A stretch of 64,000 bases of DNA from Kiloniellales bacterium (GCA_028280455.1 JANQLT010000057.1:1-64000), one strand, 5' to 3'. Positions 27,365-37,570 are shown, counted from the stretch's first letter. Notes: generated by a model from the letters alone, not told the origin. Made by a program: numbers and translations.

Positions 27365-28735
27365 CTATGGCTGAGCACAGCCGACTTTCAGCAGCCGGTC
27401 GGAAGCCTGCTCGATCGGCTCGGCAAGCTGCCGCAGGAGCGGAGCGGCGTCATTGTCTTCAAGCGCTTGGATCGTCGACAGCAGCAGCTCGGCGCGGGCA
27501 TCGCCCAGCAGGGGGCCGGCCAAGGTGCGGAACTTCGCTTCGAGATCCGCTGGCGTCATCGGGTTCGAAGGCTCGCCCTTCGGTGCCAGAACGCTCGCGC
27601 TGTAGACCCGGCCTTGGACGCCGATTTCGACGCGTGCCGGGACGCGGCCCGGGAACATCGCGTCCAGATCGGAGGCCAGCTCGACCGAGACCCGCTCCGC
27701 CAGCGCCGTGACCGCCCGATGGGACAGCGCTCCTTCGCCCATCGGCAGCAGGCTGTCTTCTCCTTCCAGCAACGCGAGCGCCAGGCAAAAGGGCACGCTG
27801 TACTGGGCCGCTTCCAAGGTCCGGGGATGCGGCTCGTTGTTGAGCTGAAGCGTTCTGGCAAAGGACTCCACCTTGATGCCGTCGATCGCCCGCGGGTCGA
27901 TCCCGTGACTCGCCTGCAACGCCAGGCCCGCCTCGATTGCCGCATGGATCCAGCGGCAGCAGCTGTAGGGCTTGAAATAGGTCCGCTCGATCTTCCAGTC
28001 CCGCCCGAGATCGGCCGTGAGCGTCTCGCCGTCGAACAGGGACGGGTTGTCGAACAGGTCGATGGGCGCTGTGAAACCGGCCGCGGCAAGATCCACGGCT
28101 GCCAAGCCCGTGGCCGTGGCCCAGGCAATGCCTTCCTTCAAATGGTTGCCCATGACCTGCGAGTAAGCCACGGGCCCGAGGCCCGGTGCGCTGGTGCCGG
28201 CGATGGCTATCGCCTGGGCGATCTGCGGCGTGGTCAGCTTCCGCAGCCAGGCGACCGCGGCGGCGGCGCCCTGCCCTACCCAGCGCCCGCTGACCAGCGT
28301 GTCGACACGCGACAGGTCACGCGATGCGCCGACGCGAACGGCGATCTCGTATCCGAGGACGATCGCGGTGAGCAAGCGCTCAGCGCTGACGTCTCGGCCC
28401 TGCGCCGCCGCCACGACGGCAGGGATGATCGCCGAGCCCGGATGGCCGGCCGCCGCGCGATGGCCGTCGTCCAGGTCGAGCATCGAGGCTGCCGACGCGT
28501 TGGCGAAGGCCGCTCCGACGACGGGCAGTCGGCTTGGCGTGAACCAGACCGGCGCTTCGCCGGCACCCCAGATGCTCCGCGCAGCCTGCCTGGCCGACCT
28601 CGCCCCCCGTGTCGAGTGACCCGCCAGGGCCGCTGCGATGAGGTCGAGGATCGCCAAGACGGCCGTCCGGCGAGGCGCCTCAGGAATGGCGGTCGTCGAG
28701 GTGAGAAAGGCGGCAAGACGCTCGGCAATGAACAT
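27365..28735 (-). CDS. MmgE/PrpD family protein
   Basis: Family pattern: DDGHRAAAGHPGSAIIPAVVAAAQ and GNHLKEGIAWATATGLAAVDLAAAGFTAP. Confidence 0.9.
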   Translation of the reverse strand: MFIAERLAAFLTSTTAIPEAPRRTAVLAILDLIAAALAGHSTRGARSARQAARSIWGAGEAPVWFTPSRLPVVGAAFANASAASMLDLDDGHRAAAGHPGSAIIPAVVAAAQGRDVSAERLLTAIVLGYEIAVRVGASRDLSRVDTLVSGRWVGQGAAAAVAWLRKLTTPQIAQAIAIAGTSAPGLGPVAYSQVMGNHLKEGIAWATATGLAAVDLAAAGFTAPIDLFDNPSLFDGETLTADLGRDWKIERTYFKPYSCCRWIHAAIEAGLALQASHGIDPRAIDGIKVESFARTLQLNNEPHPRTLEAAQYSVPFCLALALLEGEDSLLPMGEGALSHRAVTALAERVSVELASDLDAMFPGRVPARVEIGVQGRVYSASVLAPKGEPSNPMTPADLEAKFRTLAGPLLGDARAELLLSTIQALEDNDAAPLLRQLAEPIEQASDRLLKVGCAQP

Positions 28736-28778
28736 GATCGGCGCTCGACGGTCGTGAAGCTCGCCCCACCTCTACGTT

Positions 28779-28826
28779 CATATTATGGATATTTCTACTT
28801 GATTCTCTCATAAATTGGATATTAGC
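28779..28826. promoter_or_regulatory. Putative IclR operator: direct repeat with 30-bp period
   Basis: CATATTATGGATATT and CATAAATTGGATATT (12/15 identical) start exactly 30 bp apart between the divergent MmgE/PrpD and TRAP genes. Confidence 0.4.
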
Positions 28827-28984
28827 TGTCGACACACCGGCGCTCGATCGCTCGGCCGAGTTCGGGCGGCTTTCTGAGACCGCACGCCAACGCCGAATAC
28901 CCTTGGCCCCATCGGCGGAGGTCGCGGTCAAGGAGCAGCGTCAGTGAAGGGCTCGAATGAACCGTCAACTCAAGGGAGGTAGGC

Positions 28985-30019
28985 ATGGCTTGCCGCGACT
29001 CTGGCACTCAAGACCTTTGGCAAAAGCTGCAGTGGCTTTGCGCGTCCGTTGTTCTCGCCGTCGTCTTGACCGTCTCACCCGGCTTGGCGGCAGACTGGCG
29101 GCTGTCGACGTCGTATCAGCCCGGCTCCGACGGGCACAAAGGCTCGCTGGATTTCGCACAGCGGGTCAAAGACAAGACGAACGGACGCATCAGCATCGAG
29201 GTTTATCCCGCCAATCAGCTCGGCGATTGGGTGGAGGTCTATGAGCAGGTGATGAGTGGCGCGGTCGAAATGACCATGGGCGCCGTTCCCTCGACATTCG
29301 ATTCCCGCCTGGCGATCGATTCCTTCCCCTACGCCGTCACCGACTATGCCGAGGCGCAGAAAGCCTATTCGCCGGGTGGCTATCTCTATGAGATCGTCGA
29401 CGAGATCGTCGCCGGCCAAGGCGTCAAGATCCTCAGCACCTGGGCGAAGGGCATGGGCGGCGGCGCCTTCTCCAAGATCGTCCCCAGCCCCTACGATCCC
29501 AACGCCAAGCAGGGCATGAAGCTACGAGTCTGGCCCGGCGGCGTGACGGCGCGGGCTCTGATGGAGCGCTTCGGCTACAGCGTGACCATGATCCCCTGGG
29601 ACGAGGTCTACACGGCGATGCAGACGGGCGTGGTCGAGGGTGTGATCGGCGGCAATCCCGAGCTTACGGTGACCAACTTCCTCGACATCACGAAGATGTA
29701 CGTTCAATACAACAACCACTTCGAGAACCACTACATCATGATCAATCGTGAGCTTCTCGAATCGCTGCCGGCCGAGGACCGGGCCGCGGTCGAGCAGGTG
29801 GCGGTCGACATCATGAACGAGCGCTTCCCGCTCGCCGAGGCGTCCGACGAGAAGTACATGCAGGAGATGCGCGACGCCGGCATCGAGGTCGTGACCTTCT
29901 CGCCGGAGCAGGCTGCGGCCTTTGCCGCCGTGGCGCGGAAGTACGTGTGGCCCGAGATCAAGGATGAGATCGGTGACGAGCTGTACAACCGGCTCAGGGC
30001 CGAACTGAAAATCAACTGA
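28985..30019 (+). CDS. TRAP transporter substrate-binding protein (DctP family)
   Basis: Signal peptide, LSTSYQPGSDGHKGSLDFAQRVKDKTNGRISIEVYPANQLGDW. Confidence 0.92.
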   Translation: MACRDSGTQDLWQKLQWLCASVVLAVVLTVSPGLAADWRLSTSYQPGSDGHKGSLDFAQRVKDKTNGRISIEVYPANQLGDWVEVYEQVMSGAVEMTMGAVPSTFDSRLAIDSFPYAVTDYAEAQKAYSPGGYLYEIVDEIVAGQGVKILSTWAKGMGGGAFSKIVPSPYDPNAKQGMKLRVWPGGVTARALMERFGYSVTMIPWDEVYTAMQTGVVEGVIGGNPELTVTNFLDITKMYVQYNNHFENHYIMINRELLESLPAEDRAAVEQVAVDIMNERFPLAEASDEKYMQEMRDAGIEVVTFSPEQAAAFAAVARKYVWPEIKDEIGDELYNRLRAELKIN

Positions 30020-30026
30020 TCGGCAA

Positions 30027-30062
30027 ACGATGCGGGACCGCTTCGCCACGGTCCCGCATCGT
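30027..30062 (+). terminator. Intercistronic hairpin (14-bp perfect stem, 8-nt loop)
   Basis: ACGATGCGGGACCG-CTTCGCCA-CGGTCCCGCATCGT between the dctP-like stop (30019) and the dctQ-like start (30102). Confidence 0.8.
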
Positions 30063-30101
30063 CGCCTTCTCGCCGCCATCGGCATAGCACGACAAGCCGC
30101 C

Positions 30102-30647
30102 ATGGATGATCCAAAGAGATCGGCAATGCTGGTTCTCTCGGGCGTATGGCAATTCAAGCTGTTCTTGAAGCGCCTGACACTCGTCGTCACCTGCGCCCTC
30201 TTCTCGGTCGTCGTCATCGTCCAGATCGTTGTCCGCTACTTCCTTCTCATCCCCCTTCACGGCCTCGAAGAGATCGCCGTCTATGCCGCCGTTTGGACCT
30301 ACTTCATCGGCGGCGCCTACGGCGCTTACGAGCGCTCCCACATATCGGCAAGCCTGATCGAGATGCTGGCCGCCGCCGAAGGGATCCGCGATTGGATCAA
30401 GGTTTTGGCCAACGCAGTCACCGTCGTGGTCGCCGTCTGGGCCACGATTTGGACCTTCCAGTACTTCCAGTGGAGTTTAAAGCTCCAACCCAGATCCCTG
30501 GAGCTTCAGGCGCCACTCTACTGGGTGCACGCATCGATGTTCGTCGGGCTTGGGCTTATGGCGTTCTACTTCGCCATAGAGCTGGTCGACAATCTGCTGC
30601 GCGCGCTCGGCATGCGAAGCGGGCTGGACGAGAACAAGGCCCGATAG
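30102..30647 (+). CDS. TRAP transporter small permease (DctQ family)
   Basis: Four-TM small protein downstream of DctP: VQIVVRYFLLIPLHGLEEIAVYAAVWTYFIGGAYGAYERSHI; ATG at 30102. Confidence 0.88.
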   Translation: MDDPKRSAMLVLSGVWQFKLFLKRLTLVVTCALFSVVVIVQIVVRYFLLIPLHGLEEIAVYAAVWTYFIGGAYGAYERSHISASLIEMLAAAEGIRDWIKVLANAVTVVVAVWATIWTFQYFQWSLKLQPRSLELQAPLYWVHASMFVGLGLMAFYFAIELVDNLLRALGMRSGLDENKAR

Positions 30648-30653
30648 TGGCCG

Positions 30654-31961
30654 ATGGAGCCCGTCATCCTCATCGCCATCGGCCTGCTGGTCCTACTGCT
30701 GGTGATCGGCGTTCCGGTTCCCATGTCGTTCGGTGCCGCGGCCATCTTCATCTTCATGGCGGGCGACTATCGGTCCAGCAACTTCCTGGTCGCCGCCGGC
30801 TTCAACAAGACCTCGTCGATCATTCTGCTCGCGATGCCGCTGTTCATTCTCGTCGGCGAGATCATGGGCTCCAGCAGCCTCGCCAGCCGACTGGTGGATT
30901 TCTGCGACAGCATCTTCGGCCGTTTGAAGGGCGGGCTCGGTGTAGTGGTCGTGGTGGTGACGGCCGTGTTCGGCGCGATATCGGGCACGGCCTCCTCCGC
31001 CGTTGCAGCCATGGGCACGATCATGGTGCCGCGCATGGTCGAACGGGGCTACGACCGTGGCTATGCGGCAGCCCTCGTGGCGAACTCGTCGGTCCTGGCG
31101 CTCCTGATCCCGCCGAGCTCGGCTCAGATCGTCTACGGCTGGATATCCGGCACGTCGATCGCGGCTTGCTTCCTAGCGCCGATCCTTCCCGCGGCGGTTC
31201 TCATCACCTTGTTCAGCCTGTGGAATTTCCTGCTGACCCGCTCAATGCCGATCCGCCAGCCGGCGCCCGCGCCGCCGCGGGAGATCCTCCAGGACATGGC
31301 CAGGAAAGGCAGACGGGCGACCCTCTCCCTGGTCATGCCGATTCTCATCCTGACCGTCATCTACGGCGGCTTCGCGACACCGACCGAAGCGGCGGCCGTC
31401 GCCGTCGCCTATGCCCTCGCGATCGGCCTGCTCATCTATCGGGACATCAAGCTGAAGGATCTCTGGCGGATCGGGCACAATGCCGGGACTACCGTCGGCG
31501 TCGTCATGGTCCTGGTCTTCTTTGCCGTGATGCTCAGCCGCTTGTTCACGATGGAGGGCGTGCCGCAGCAAATCGTCGAAGGACTGCTGTCGATCACGGA
31601 TGACCCCATTCTGATCTTGCTGATGATCAATCTCTTCCTTGTCATCCTCGGCATGCTTATGGACGACTTCAGCGGTCTATTGCTAGCGACACCGATCCTC
31701 ATTCCCGTCATCCAGGAGATCGGTGTCCATCCGGTGCATTTCGCCGCTATCATCGGCGTCAATCTGGGCATGGGCAACATCACGCCGCCGACCGCCCCGC
31801 TGCTCTACTTCGGTGCGCGGATCGGCCGCGTGCCGCTCCAGAGAATGCTGAAGCCATCGATCTTCTTCGTCCTCGGGGCCTATTTGCCGGTGCTGCTGCT
31901 GACCAGCTATGTGCCGGCCTTGTCGCTCTGGCTGCCCCGACTGGTGCTGGGAGTCGATTGA
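30654..31961 (+). CDS. TRAP transporter large permease (DctM family)
   Basis: 435 aa; GVPVPMSFGAAAIFIF; FGAISGTASSAVAAMGTIMVPRMVERGYDRGYAAALVANSS. Confidence 0.95.
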   Translation: MEPVILIAIGLLVLLLVIGVPVPMSFGAAAIFIFMAGDYRSSNFLVAAGFNKTSSIILLAMPLFILVGEIMGSSSLASRLVDFCDSIFGRLKGGLGVVVVVVTAVFGAISGTASSAVAAMGTIMVPRMVERGYDRGYAAALVANSSVLALLIPPSSAQIVYGWISGTSIAACFLAPILPAAVLITLFSLWNFLLTRSMPIRQPAPAPPREILQDMARKGRRATLSLVMPILILTVIYGGFATPTEAAAVAVAYALAIGLLIYRDIKLKDLWRIGHNAGTTVGVVMVLVFFAVMLSRLFTMEGVPQQIVEGLLSITDDPILILLMINLFLVILGMLMDDFSGLLLATPILIPVIQEIGVHPVHFAAIIGVNLGMGNITPPTAPLLYFGARIGRVPLQRMLKPSIFFVLGAYLPVLLLTSYVPALSLWLPRLVLGVD

Positions 31962-31971
31962 GGTGACGGCG

Positions 31972-33432
31972 ATGTCCAGGGTCGCAGATCGGCGAGAAGC
32001 GGGAGCGCTGGACCTCTGGTCGCCGGCCGAGGCGCTAGGCCTTGCCATCGCCAAAGGCGAGACCTCCTCCGCCGAAGTGACGCAAGGCTATCTCGATCGC
32101 ATTGCGGAGCTCGATACGAAACTGCTGGCCTTCACCTATGCGTTCGGGGAACAGGCGCTGAAGGCGGCCCGCCAGCTGGACCGCGAGCTCGCCTTCGACG
32201 GCGCAAGAGGCCCCTTGCACGGCGTGCCAATCGCCATCAAAGACCTGTTTGACTGTGCGGGACACCCGACGCGCGCCGGCTCGCGTGTCCTCACAGATCG
32301 CAATCCGACTGTATCCGCCCATGTCGTGCGCCGCCTCGAACGTGCCGGCATGCTCGTGCTCGGCAAGACGCAGATGGTCGAGTTCGGCTTCGGCGGTTGG
32401 GGCACCAACGCCATCGCAGGAACGCCTTGGAATCCCAGGGACATGGACCTGCACCGGGTTCCCGGCGGCTCGAGCAGCGGCTCTGCCGTCGCCGTTGCCG
32501 CCGGCCTGGCACCGGCCGCGCTCGGCACCGACACGGGCGGCTCGATTCGTACGCCGGCTTGCTGGTGCGGAGTGGTCGGCATGAAGACGTCACACGGGCT
32601 GGTTGGGCGAAGCGGCATCGTTCCGCTCTGCCCAAGCCAAGATACAGTCGGTCCGCTCGCGCGTAGCGTCCGTGACATAGCGCTGCTGCTGAACGCCCTC
32701 GCCGGACCCGATACCGGCGATCCAGCGACCAAGCATGCGCCGAGGGTCGATCCTCTGACCGATATCGAGCAAGGTATCACGGATCTACGCTTCGGCATTC
32801 TGCATGACGACGACCTAGCCCGAGTCGACCCGGAGATCCGAACGCTCTTCGACACTGCCTTGGACGAGATCGAACGGCTCGGCGGGCGTCTACAGCCGCT
32901 CCGACTGCCGCTATCGATCGATGCCTATCTGGGAATGGGCGGCGACATTATGAGCGCCGAGAGCTATCGACATCTCGGCTCCTATCTGGAGTCCGCCAAC
33001 GAGCGAATGGACCCGGCCATTCGGGCGCGCATCGCACGCGGCCGCGATATCACGGAATCGGAGTACCTGTCGCTGCTTGAAGACCGCGGTTCAGCGCAGA
33101 CCGCGTTCCTCGACGCCTTCCAGGGGCTCGATGCGCTGCTCGTGCCTGGCTGCCATCAATGGCCAATCCCGGTCAGCGAGGTCGACGAGGACGAACACCC
33201 GAACACCTCCGGCCGCTTCGTCAACTTCCTCGACCTCGCGAGCTTGTCGGTTCCAATTGGCAGAAATCCCGATGGCCTGCCCGCCGGCATGCAGATCGTC
33301 GTTAGGCGTTTCGATGATGCCTTGGCGCTCAGAGTTGGGCGCGCCTTTGAACGCACACGCGGTGGCTTTGTGGTGCCGATCTCCGAACCACAAGCCGAAC
33401 AGTGCGGCAAGGCGACCACGCCCAAGTCGTAA
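31972..33432 (+). CDS. Amidase (amidase-signature family)
   Basis: GVPIAIKDLFD (Lys), VPGGSSSGSAVAVAAGL, GTDTGGSIRTPACWCGVVGMKTSHG. Confidence 0.93.
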   Translation: MSRVADRREAGALDLWSPAEALGLAIAKGETSSAEVTQGYLDRIAELDTKLLAFTYAFGEQALKAARQLDRELAFDGARGPLHGVPIAIKDLFDCAGHPTRAGSRVLTDRNPTVSAHVVRRLERAGMLVLGKTQMVEFGFGGWGTNAIAGTPWNPRDMDLHRVPGGSSSGSAVAVAAGLAPAALGTDTGGSIRTPACWCGVVGMKTSHGLVGRSGIVPLCPSQDTVGPLARSVRDIALLLNALAGPDTGDPATKHAPRVDPLTDIEQGITDLRFGILHDDDLARVDPEIRTLFDTALDEIERLGGRLQPLRLPLSIDAYLGMGGDIMSAESYRHLGSYLESANERMDPAIRARIARGRDITESEYLSLLEDRGSAQTAFLDAFQGLDALLVPGCHQWPIPVSEVDEDEHPNTSGRFVNFLDLASLSVPIGRNPDGLPAGMQIVVRRFDDALALRVGRAFERTRGGFVVPISEPQAEQCGKATTPKS

Positions 33433-33435
33433 GGT

Positions 33436-34803
33436 ATGACCGACGGAATGGCTCAGTCTCCATTCAAGGACCAGCCGAGACCCAGCTTGCCCCGGTCGGC
33501 CGATGTCGTGGTGATCGGCGCAGGAATCATCGGTATCTGCACGGCGCTGTTCCTGGCCCGGCGCGGCCGGTCGGTTCTGGTCTGCGAGAAAGGGCGCATC
33601 GCCGGCGAGCAATCCAGCCGCAACTGGGGCTGGTGCCGGAAGATGGGCCGCGACCCGGTCGAGATCCCGCTGGCGATCGCCAGCGCCCGACTCTGGGAGG
33701 GCATGAATGCCCTGGTCGAAGGCGAGACCGGCTTTCGCCGGACGGGCATTCTCTATCTCTGCAGGAACGACCGGGAGATCGCCAAGTACGAGGCCTGGCT
33801 GGATCACGCACGCCGGCACGGTCTGGATTCCAGACTGATCTCCGAGACCGAGATCGCCACGCTCTTACCGGGCCTGGCCTCACGCTGGCCCGGCGCGCTG
33901 TTGACCCCGAGCGACGGCCGCGCCGAGCCGGCGCTGGCGACGGTAGCGATGGCAAAGGCGGCCGCGCGTCTCGGCGCGCGAATCGTCGAGAGCTGCGCGG
34001 TCCGCGGCGTGGAGACCGCGGCAGGCGCCGTCGACGCCGTGGTCACCGAGCATGGAGCCGTCCGGACCCGTAGGGTGGTGCTGGCCGGTGGCGCGTGGTC
34101 GCGGCTGTTCTGCGGCAACCTCGGTATCGCCTTCCCGCAACTGAAGGTGCTCGGCTCGGTCCTGCGCACCAAGCCCCTGCCCGGCGCCCCCGACCTTGCG
34201 GTCGCCGGCGCCGACTTCGCCTTCCGCAAGCGGCTCGACGGCGGCTATACGATCGCACAGAAGAACGCCAACATCGCCCATGTTGTTCCCGACAGCTTTC
34301 GGCTGTTCTTCCGGTTCCTTCCCGCCTTCCGGTCCGAGGGCAACGACATCCGCTTGCGCTTCGGCCGCCCCTTTTTCGACGAGCTGAGATCCGCGAAACG
34401 CTGGGGCCTCGACGAGGCATCGCCCTTCGAGCGGCAGCGGGTGCTGGATCCAGCGCCGTCACAGCGAATTCTGGCGCAGGGTCTGCGGAATCTGACCCGA
34501 AGCTTCCCGGTGTTCGGCGACGCCCGGATCGCCGAGCAATGGGCAGGCGCCATCGACGTCACGCCCGACGCGATCCCCGTCATCTCGCCCGTCGGCCAGA
34601 TTCCCGGCTTCTTCATTGCAAGCGGCTTTTCCGGCCACGGCTTCGGCGTCGCCCCGGCCGCCGGCCACCTGATGACGGACCTCGTGTCTGGAGAGACGCC
34701 GATCGTCGACCCGCAGCCCTACAGCCTGCTTCGCCTCGGAGCGGGCCAATCGAGAGTTCCGAAAGCGCAGCCGGGCGGTCCAAGGAGCGCGGAGGTCGAC
34801 TGA
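33436..34803 (+). CDS. FAD-dependent oxidoreductase (DAO family), paralogue of 11600..12934
   Basis: DVVVIGAGIIGICTALFLARRGRSVLVCEKGRIAGEQSSRNWGWCRKMGRDP. Confidence 0.9.
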   Translation: MTDGMAQSPFKDQPRPSLPRSADVVVIGAGIIGICTALFLARRGRSVLVCEKGRIAGEQSSRNWGWCRKMGRDPVEIPLAIASARLWEGMNALVEGETGFRRTGILYLCRNDREIAKYEAWLDHARRHGLDSRLISETEIATLLPGLASRWPGALLTPSDGRAEPALATVAMAKAAARLGARIVESCAVRGVETAAGAVDAVVTEHGAVRTRRVVLAGGAWSRLFCGNLGIAFPQLKVLGSVLRTKPLPGAPDLAVAGADFAFRKRLDGGYTIAQKNANIAHVVPDSFRLFFRFLPAFRSEGNDIRLRFGRPFFDELRSAKRWGLDEASPFERQRVLDPAPSQRILAQGLRNLTRSFPVFGDARIAEQWAGAIDVTPDAIPVISPVGQIPGFFIASGFSGHGFGVAPAAGHLMTDLVSGETPIVDPQPYSLLRLGAGQSRVPKAQPGGPRSAEVD

Positions 34804-34894
34804 ATTTGGCTCAAGCCGATCGGGGGGCATCGACGGACGCACGGCTCACCGCAGATCTTGGCGTGCCGTCGTGAATCGCACAGCGCTGCGCCAT

Positions 34895-35884
34895 CTACTC
34901 CGCCGCTAGCTCGAGACCGGCCTGTTCCGCGGCGATCCGCTCCAGATCGCTTTCGCTCCAGCCGAGCACGCGCGCCGGCGTGTCGCGGACCATCTTGCGG
35001 ATGTCGCCCTCCGAGACGCCGAGCATCAAGAAGGTGCCGATCATCATGCGAAGCGTCTCGGAGGCCGGCGGTGCCCATTCGAAGAAGTAGTCGGTGGTCA
35101 GGATCGTCTTGTCGGCACTGACTTCACCGAGGATTTCGACGAACTCCTTCGGGTGAATTCGCTGAAAGAACGGCAGGCAGCCGAGCGCACAGAACTCGGT
35201 GATCGCGCCGAGCTGGACCATGTCGCGAACCTCTTCGCGCGTCGCGCCGATCGAGTTGCTGTCGGGATGCGAGAAGATCACCTCCTCGATCCCATGATCC
35301 TTCGCGCCGTCGGCGAGGGCGATGGACTCCCGCGGCGAGACATGGCCCGTGCAGACGACCATGCCGAACTGGCGCGCGGCATCCAGGCATTCGCGCGTCT
35401 CCGAGTTCAGCTTGCCGTCCGGGCCGGTCAGCCGGAGGCCGTTCTCCGGCTTCAGGCCCTCGGCACGGTCGATGAAGTGCTTCAGGTGGGCGCTGATGCC
35501 GCCGCGCTCCCTGTCGTGCGTCGCGCTCCAGGTGGGCATGAAGAGCATCTTCGCTCCCTGCCGCGCCGCGAACTCGATCGCCATGGGGTTGAGCCCGCCG
35601 ACCGTGTAGTTGAGCGTCAGGCTGGGTATGACCTCGATGCCAGGCACCTGTTTCTTCAGGTGATAGGCGCGCCCGACCGTCGGATAGACGTGCGACTTGA
35701 GGACCAGCCCCGCCATGCCGGCGCCGCGCGCCAGGGCGATCTCGTCAGCGTCCTCCATCCGGGTCAGCGCCTCGAAGCTGATCTCCGGATAGCCGTGATG
35801 GTGGAAGTCGATCGCGCCCTTGAGAAGCTCGTCGGTGACGGTCGGGCCACCCGGGGGATGGGGGTAGGCATGGCTGCAGGGCAT
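34895..35884 (-). CDS. DUF6282-like/amidohydrolase-like protein
   Basis: MPCSHAYPHPPGG...IDFHHHGYPEISF; ATG at 35884 chosen because the longer ORF overlaps the upstream lyase; HHH and TGHVS/FSHPD metal-binding-like motifs. Confidence 0.65.
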   Translation of the reverse strand: MPCSHAYPHPPGGPTVTDELLKGAIDFHHHGYPEISFEALTRMEDADEIALARGAGMAGLVLKSHVYPTVGRAYHLKKQVPGIEVIPSLTLNYTVGGLNPMAIEFAARQGAKMLFMPTWSATHDRERGGISAHLKHFIDRAEGLKPENGLRLTGPDGKLNSETRECLDAARQFGMVVCTGHVSPRESIALADGAKDHGIEEVIFSHPDSNSIGATREEVRDMVQLGAITEFCALGCLPFFQRIHPKEFVEILGEVSADKTILTTDYFFEWAPPASETLRMMIGTFLMLGVSEGDIRKMVRDTPARVLGWSESDLERIAAEQAGLELAAE

Positions 35885-35888
35885 GTCT

Positions 35889-36758
35889 TCAGGTCCTTTC
35901 GGAGATCTTGCTGTCGAAGGCTTGGATCGCATCCAGGTCGAGGGCCCGGTTGGTCGTCTCGAGCGAGGCCATGCGCTCGACCCAGGGCCGGGAATCGCCG
36001 CTCTGTTTGAGATCGCCGAGGAAGTCGCCCAGGCTCTTGATGGCGAGGCGGAGCGTGCTGCTCGGGAACAGGGCGATCGCATAGCCCATCGCCTCGAGCT
36101 CGGCGGCCGAGCGCAGCGGCGTCTTGCCGGTCTCCGACATGTTCGCCAGCAGCGGCCCCGGCAGGTCGCGGCCGATCGCCTCGAGCTCGGCGACCGACTC
36201 CGGGCCGTCGACGAACAGCACGTCGGCGCCCGCCTCCTTGAACAGGCGGCAGCGCTCCAGCGCCTCCTCGAGCCCCTGGGGCCCGCGCGCGTCCGTGCGC
36301 GCGACGATCAGCGTGGCCGGATCGCGTCGCGCCGCGACCGCGGCCCGCAGCTTCTTCAGCGCCACCTCGCGCGGCTCGACCAGCTTGCCGTCCATGTGGC
36401 CGCAGCGCTTCGGCCAGACCTGGTCCTCGATCTGGATCGCTGCCACGCCCAGCGCCTCCATGCCCTGGACCGTGCGCCGCACGTTCACCACGTCGCCGTA
36501 GCCGGTGTCGCAATCGACGATCAGCGGCAGGTCCGTGACCCGGCGGGCGGCCAGCACCGCGTCCTCGATCTCCGCATAGGCGACCAGGCCGACGTCCGGC
36601 AGGCCGAAGCGCGCGGCGGCCGTGGCGTAGCCGCTGACGTAGGCCGCCTCGAAGCCGGCCGCCTCGATCAGCTTGATCTCGAGCGGCGTGCCGCCTCCGG
36701 GCACGACCAGGACTCCGCCGCCGGCCAAGCGCGCGCGCAGGCGTTCCGCATGGCTCAT
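35889..36758 (-). CDS. Isocitrate lyase/PEP mutase superfamily lyase
   Basis: LPLIVDCDTGYGDVVNVRRTV...IQIEDQVWPKRCGHMDGK (KRCGH loop). Confidence 0.9.
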   Translation of the reverse strand: MSHAERLRARLAGGGVLVVPGGGTPLEIKLIEAAGFEAAYVSGYATAAARFGLPDVGLVAYAEIEDAVLAARRVTDLPLIVDCDTGYGDVVNVRRTVQGMEALGVAAIQIEDQVWPKRCGHMDGKLVEPREVALKKLRAAVAARRDPATLIVARTDARGPQGLEEALERCRLFKEAGADVLFVDGPESVAELEAIGRDLPGPLLANMSETGKTPLRSAAELEAMGYAIALFPSSTLRLAIKSLGDFLGDLKQSGDSRPWVERMASLETTNRALDLDAIQAFDSKISERT

Positions 36759-37570
36759 AGCATCTTGACCTTGTGTGGGTACCAAGCGCCGGCCCGCCGC
36801 TCCAAGGAGCGCACGGCCCAATCGATGACGCCGGCGAGCAGCAGGACCAGGAACACGCCGAAGTAGACCTCCGCCGTGTTGAACATGGTCCGGTTCTGGG
36901 TAATCAGGAAGCCGATGCCGGCCGTCGCCGCCATCATCTCGGCGACGACGACGCCGATCGCCGTCATCGCCGCGCCGATTCGCACCCCGGATACGATCGA
37001 CGGCAGCGCCGCCGGCAGCATGATGTGGATGATCTGCTGTCGCCGGCTCGCGCCCATGCTGCGCGCCGCGATCATGTAGCGCGTATCGACGGTCTGGATG
37101 CCGGCGGCGGTGGCCAGCAGCATCGGGAAAAAGCCGTAGATGCCGCCGAACAGCACCTTGGATTCCGCGCCGATGCCGACCCAGGCCGTGAAGACCGGGT
37201 AGACCACGACCAGCGGCACCGCATAGATCGAGGACATGATCGGCAGCAGCGTCTCGCGCAGCGCCTTGATGCCGCCGAGCAGCAGGCCCGCGACCGCCCC
37301 GCCGCCGATCGCGATGGCGAGCGCGAGCAGCAGCGAGCCGACGGTCACGGCCAGGTTCCCGGCGAACAGGCCGATCTCCGAGACCCCGGTGACCACCGTC
37401 GCCGAGAGCGGCGCCAACATGACCGGCGAGACCCACTCCATGCGCGGCGCCAGCTCCCAGAAGGCCAGGATCGCCAGCAGGCAGAGCATGCGCAGCAGGT
37501 AGGGCCCGATCAGCGGCCGCTTGGGCTCGCGATCCCCGGCCTCCCGCGTCGCGCCGGCCAAGTCCGTCAC
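36755..37570 (-). CDS. ABC transporter permease (SsuC/TauC-like)
   Basis: GTG start overlapping the ATPase stop; FWELAPRMEWVSPVMLAPLS...SMGASRRQQIIHIMLPAALPSIVSGVRI. Confidence 0.88.
   Translation of the reverse strand: MTDLAGATREAGDREPKRPLIGPYLLRMLCLLAILAFWELAPRMEWVSPVMLAPLSATVVTGVSEIGLFAGNLAVTVGSLLLALAIAIGGGAVAGLLLGGIKALRETLLPIMSSIYAVPLVVVYPVFTAWVGIGAESKVLFGGIYGFFPMLLATAAGIQTVDTRYMIAARSMGASRRQQIIHIMLPAALPSIVSGVRIGAAMTAIGVVVAEMMAATAGIGFLITQNRTMFNTAEVYFGVFLVLLLAGVIDWAVRSLERRAGAWYPHKVKML

Noticed and set aside
27338-28813. 491-aa plus-strand ORF antisense to MmgE/PrpD
   Set aside because: Shadow ORF; the minus strand carries clear MmgE/PrpD motifs.
30146-31603. 485-aa plus-strand ORF overlapping DctQ/DctM
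   Set aside because: Off-frame Arg/His-rich reading of the TRAP permease genes.
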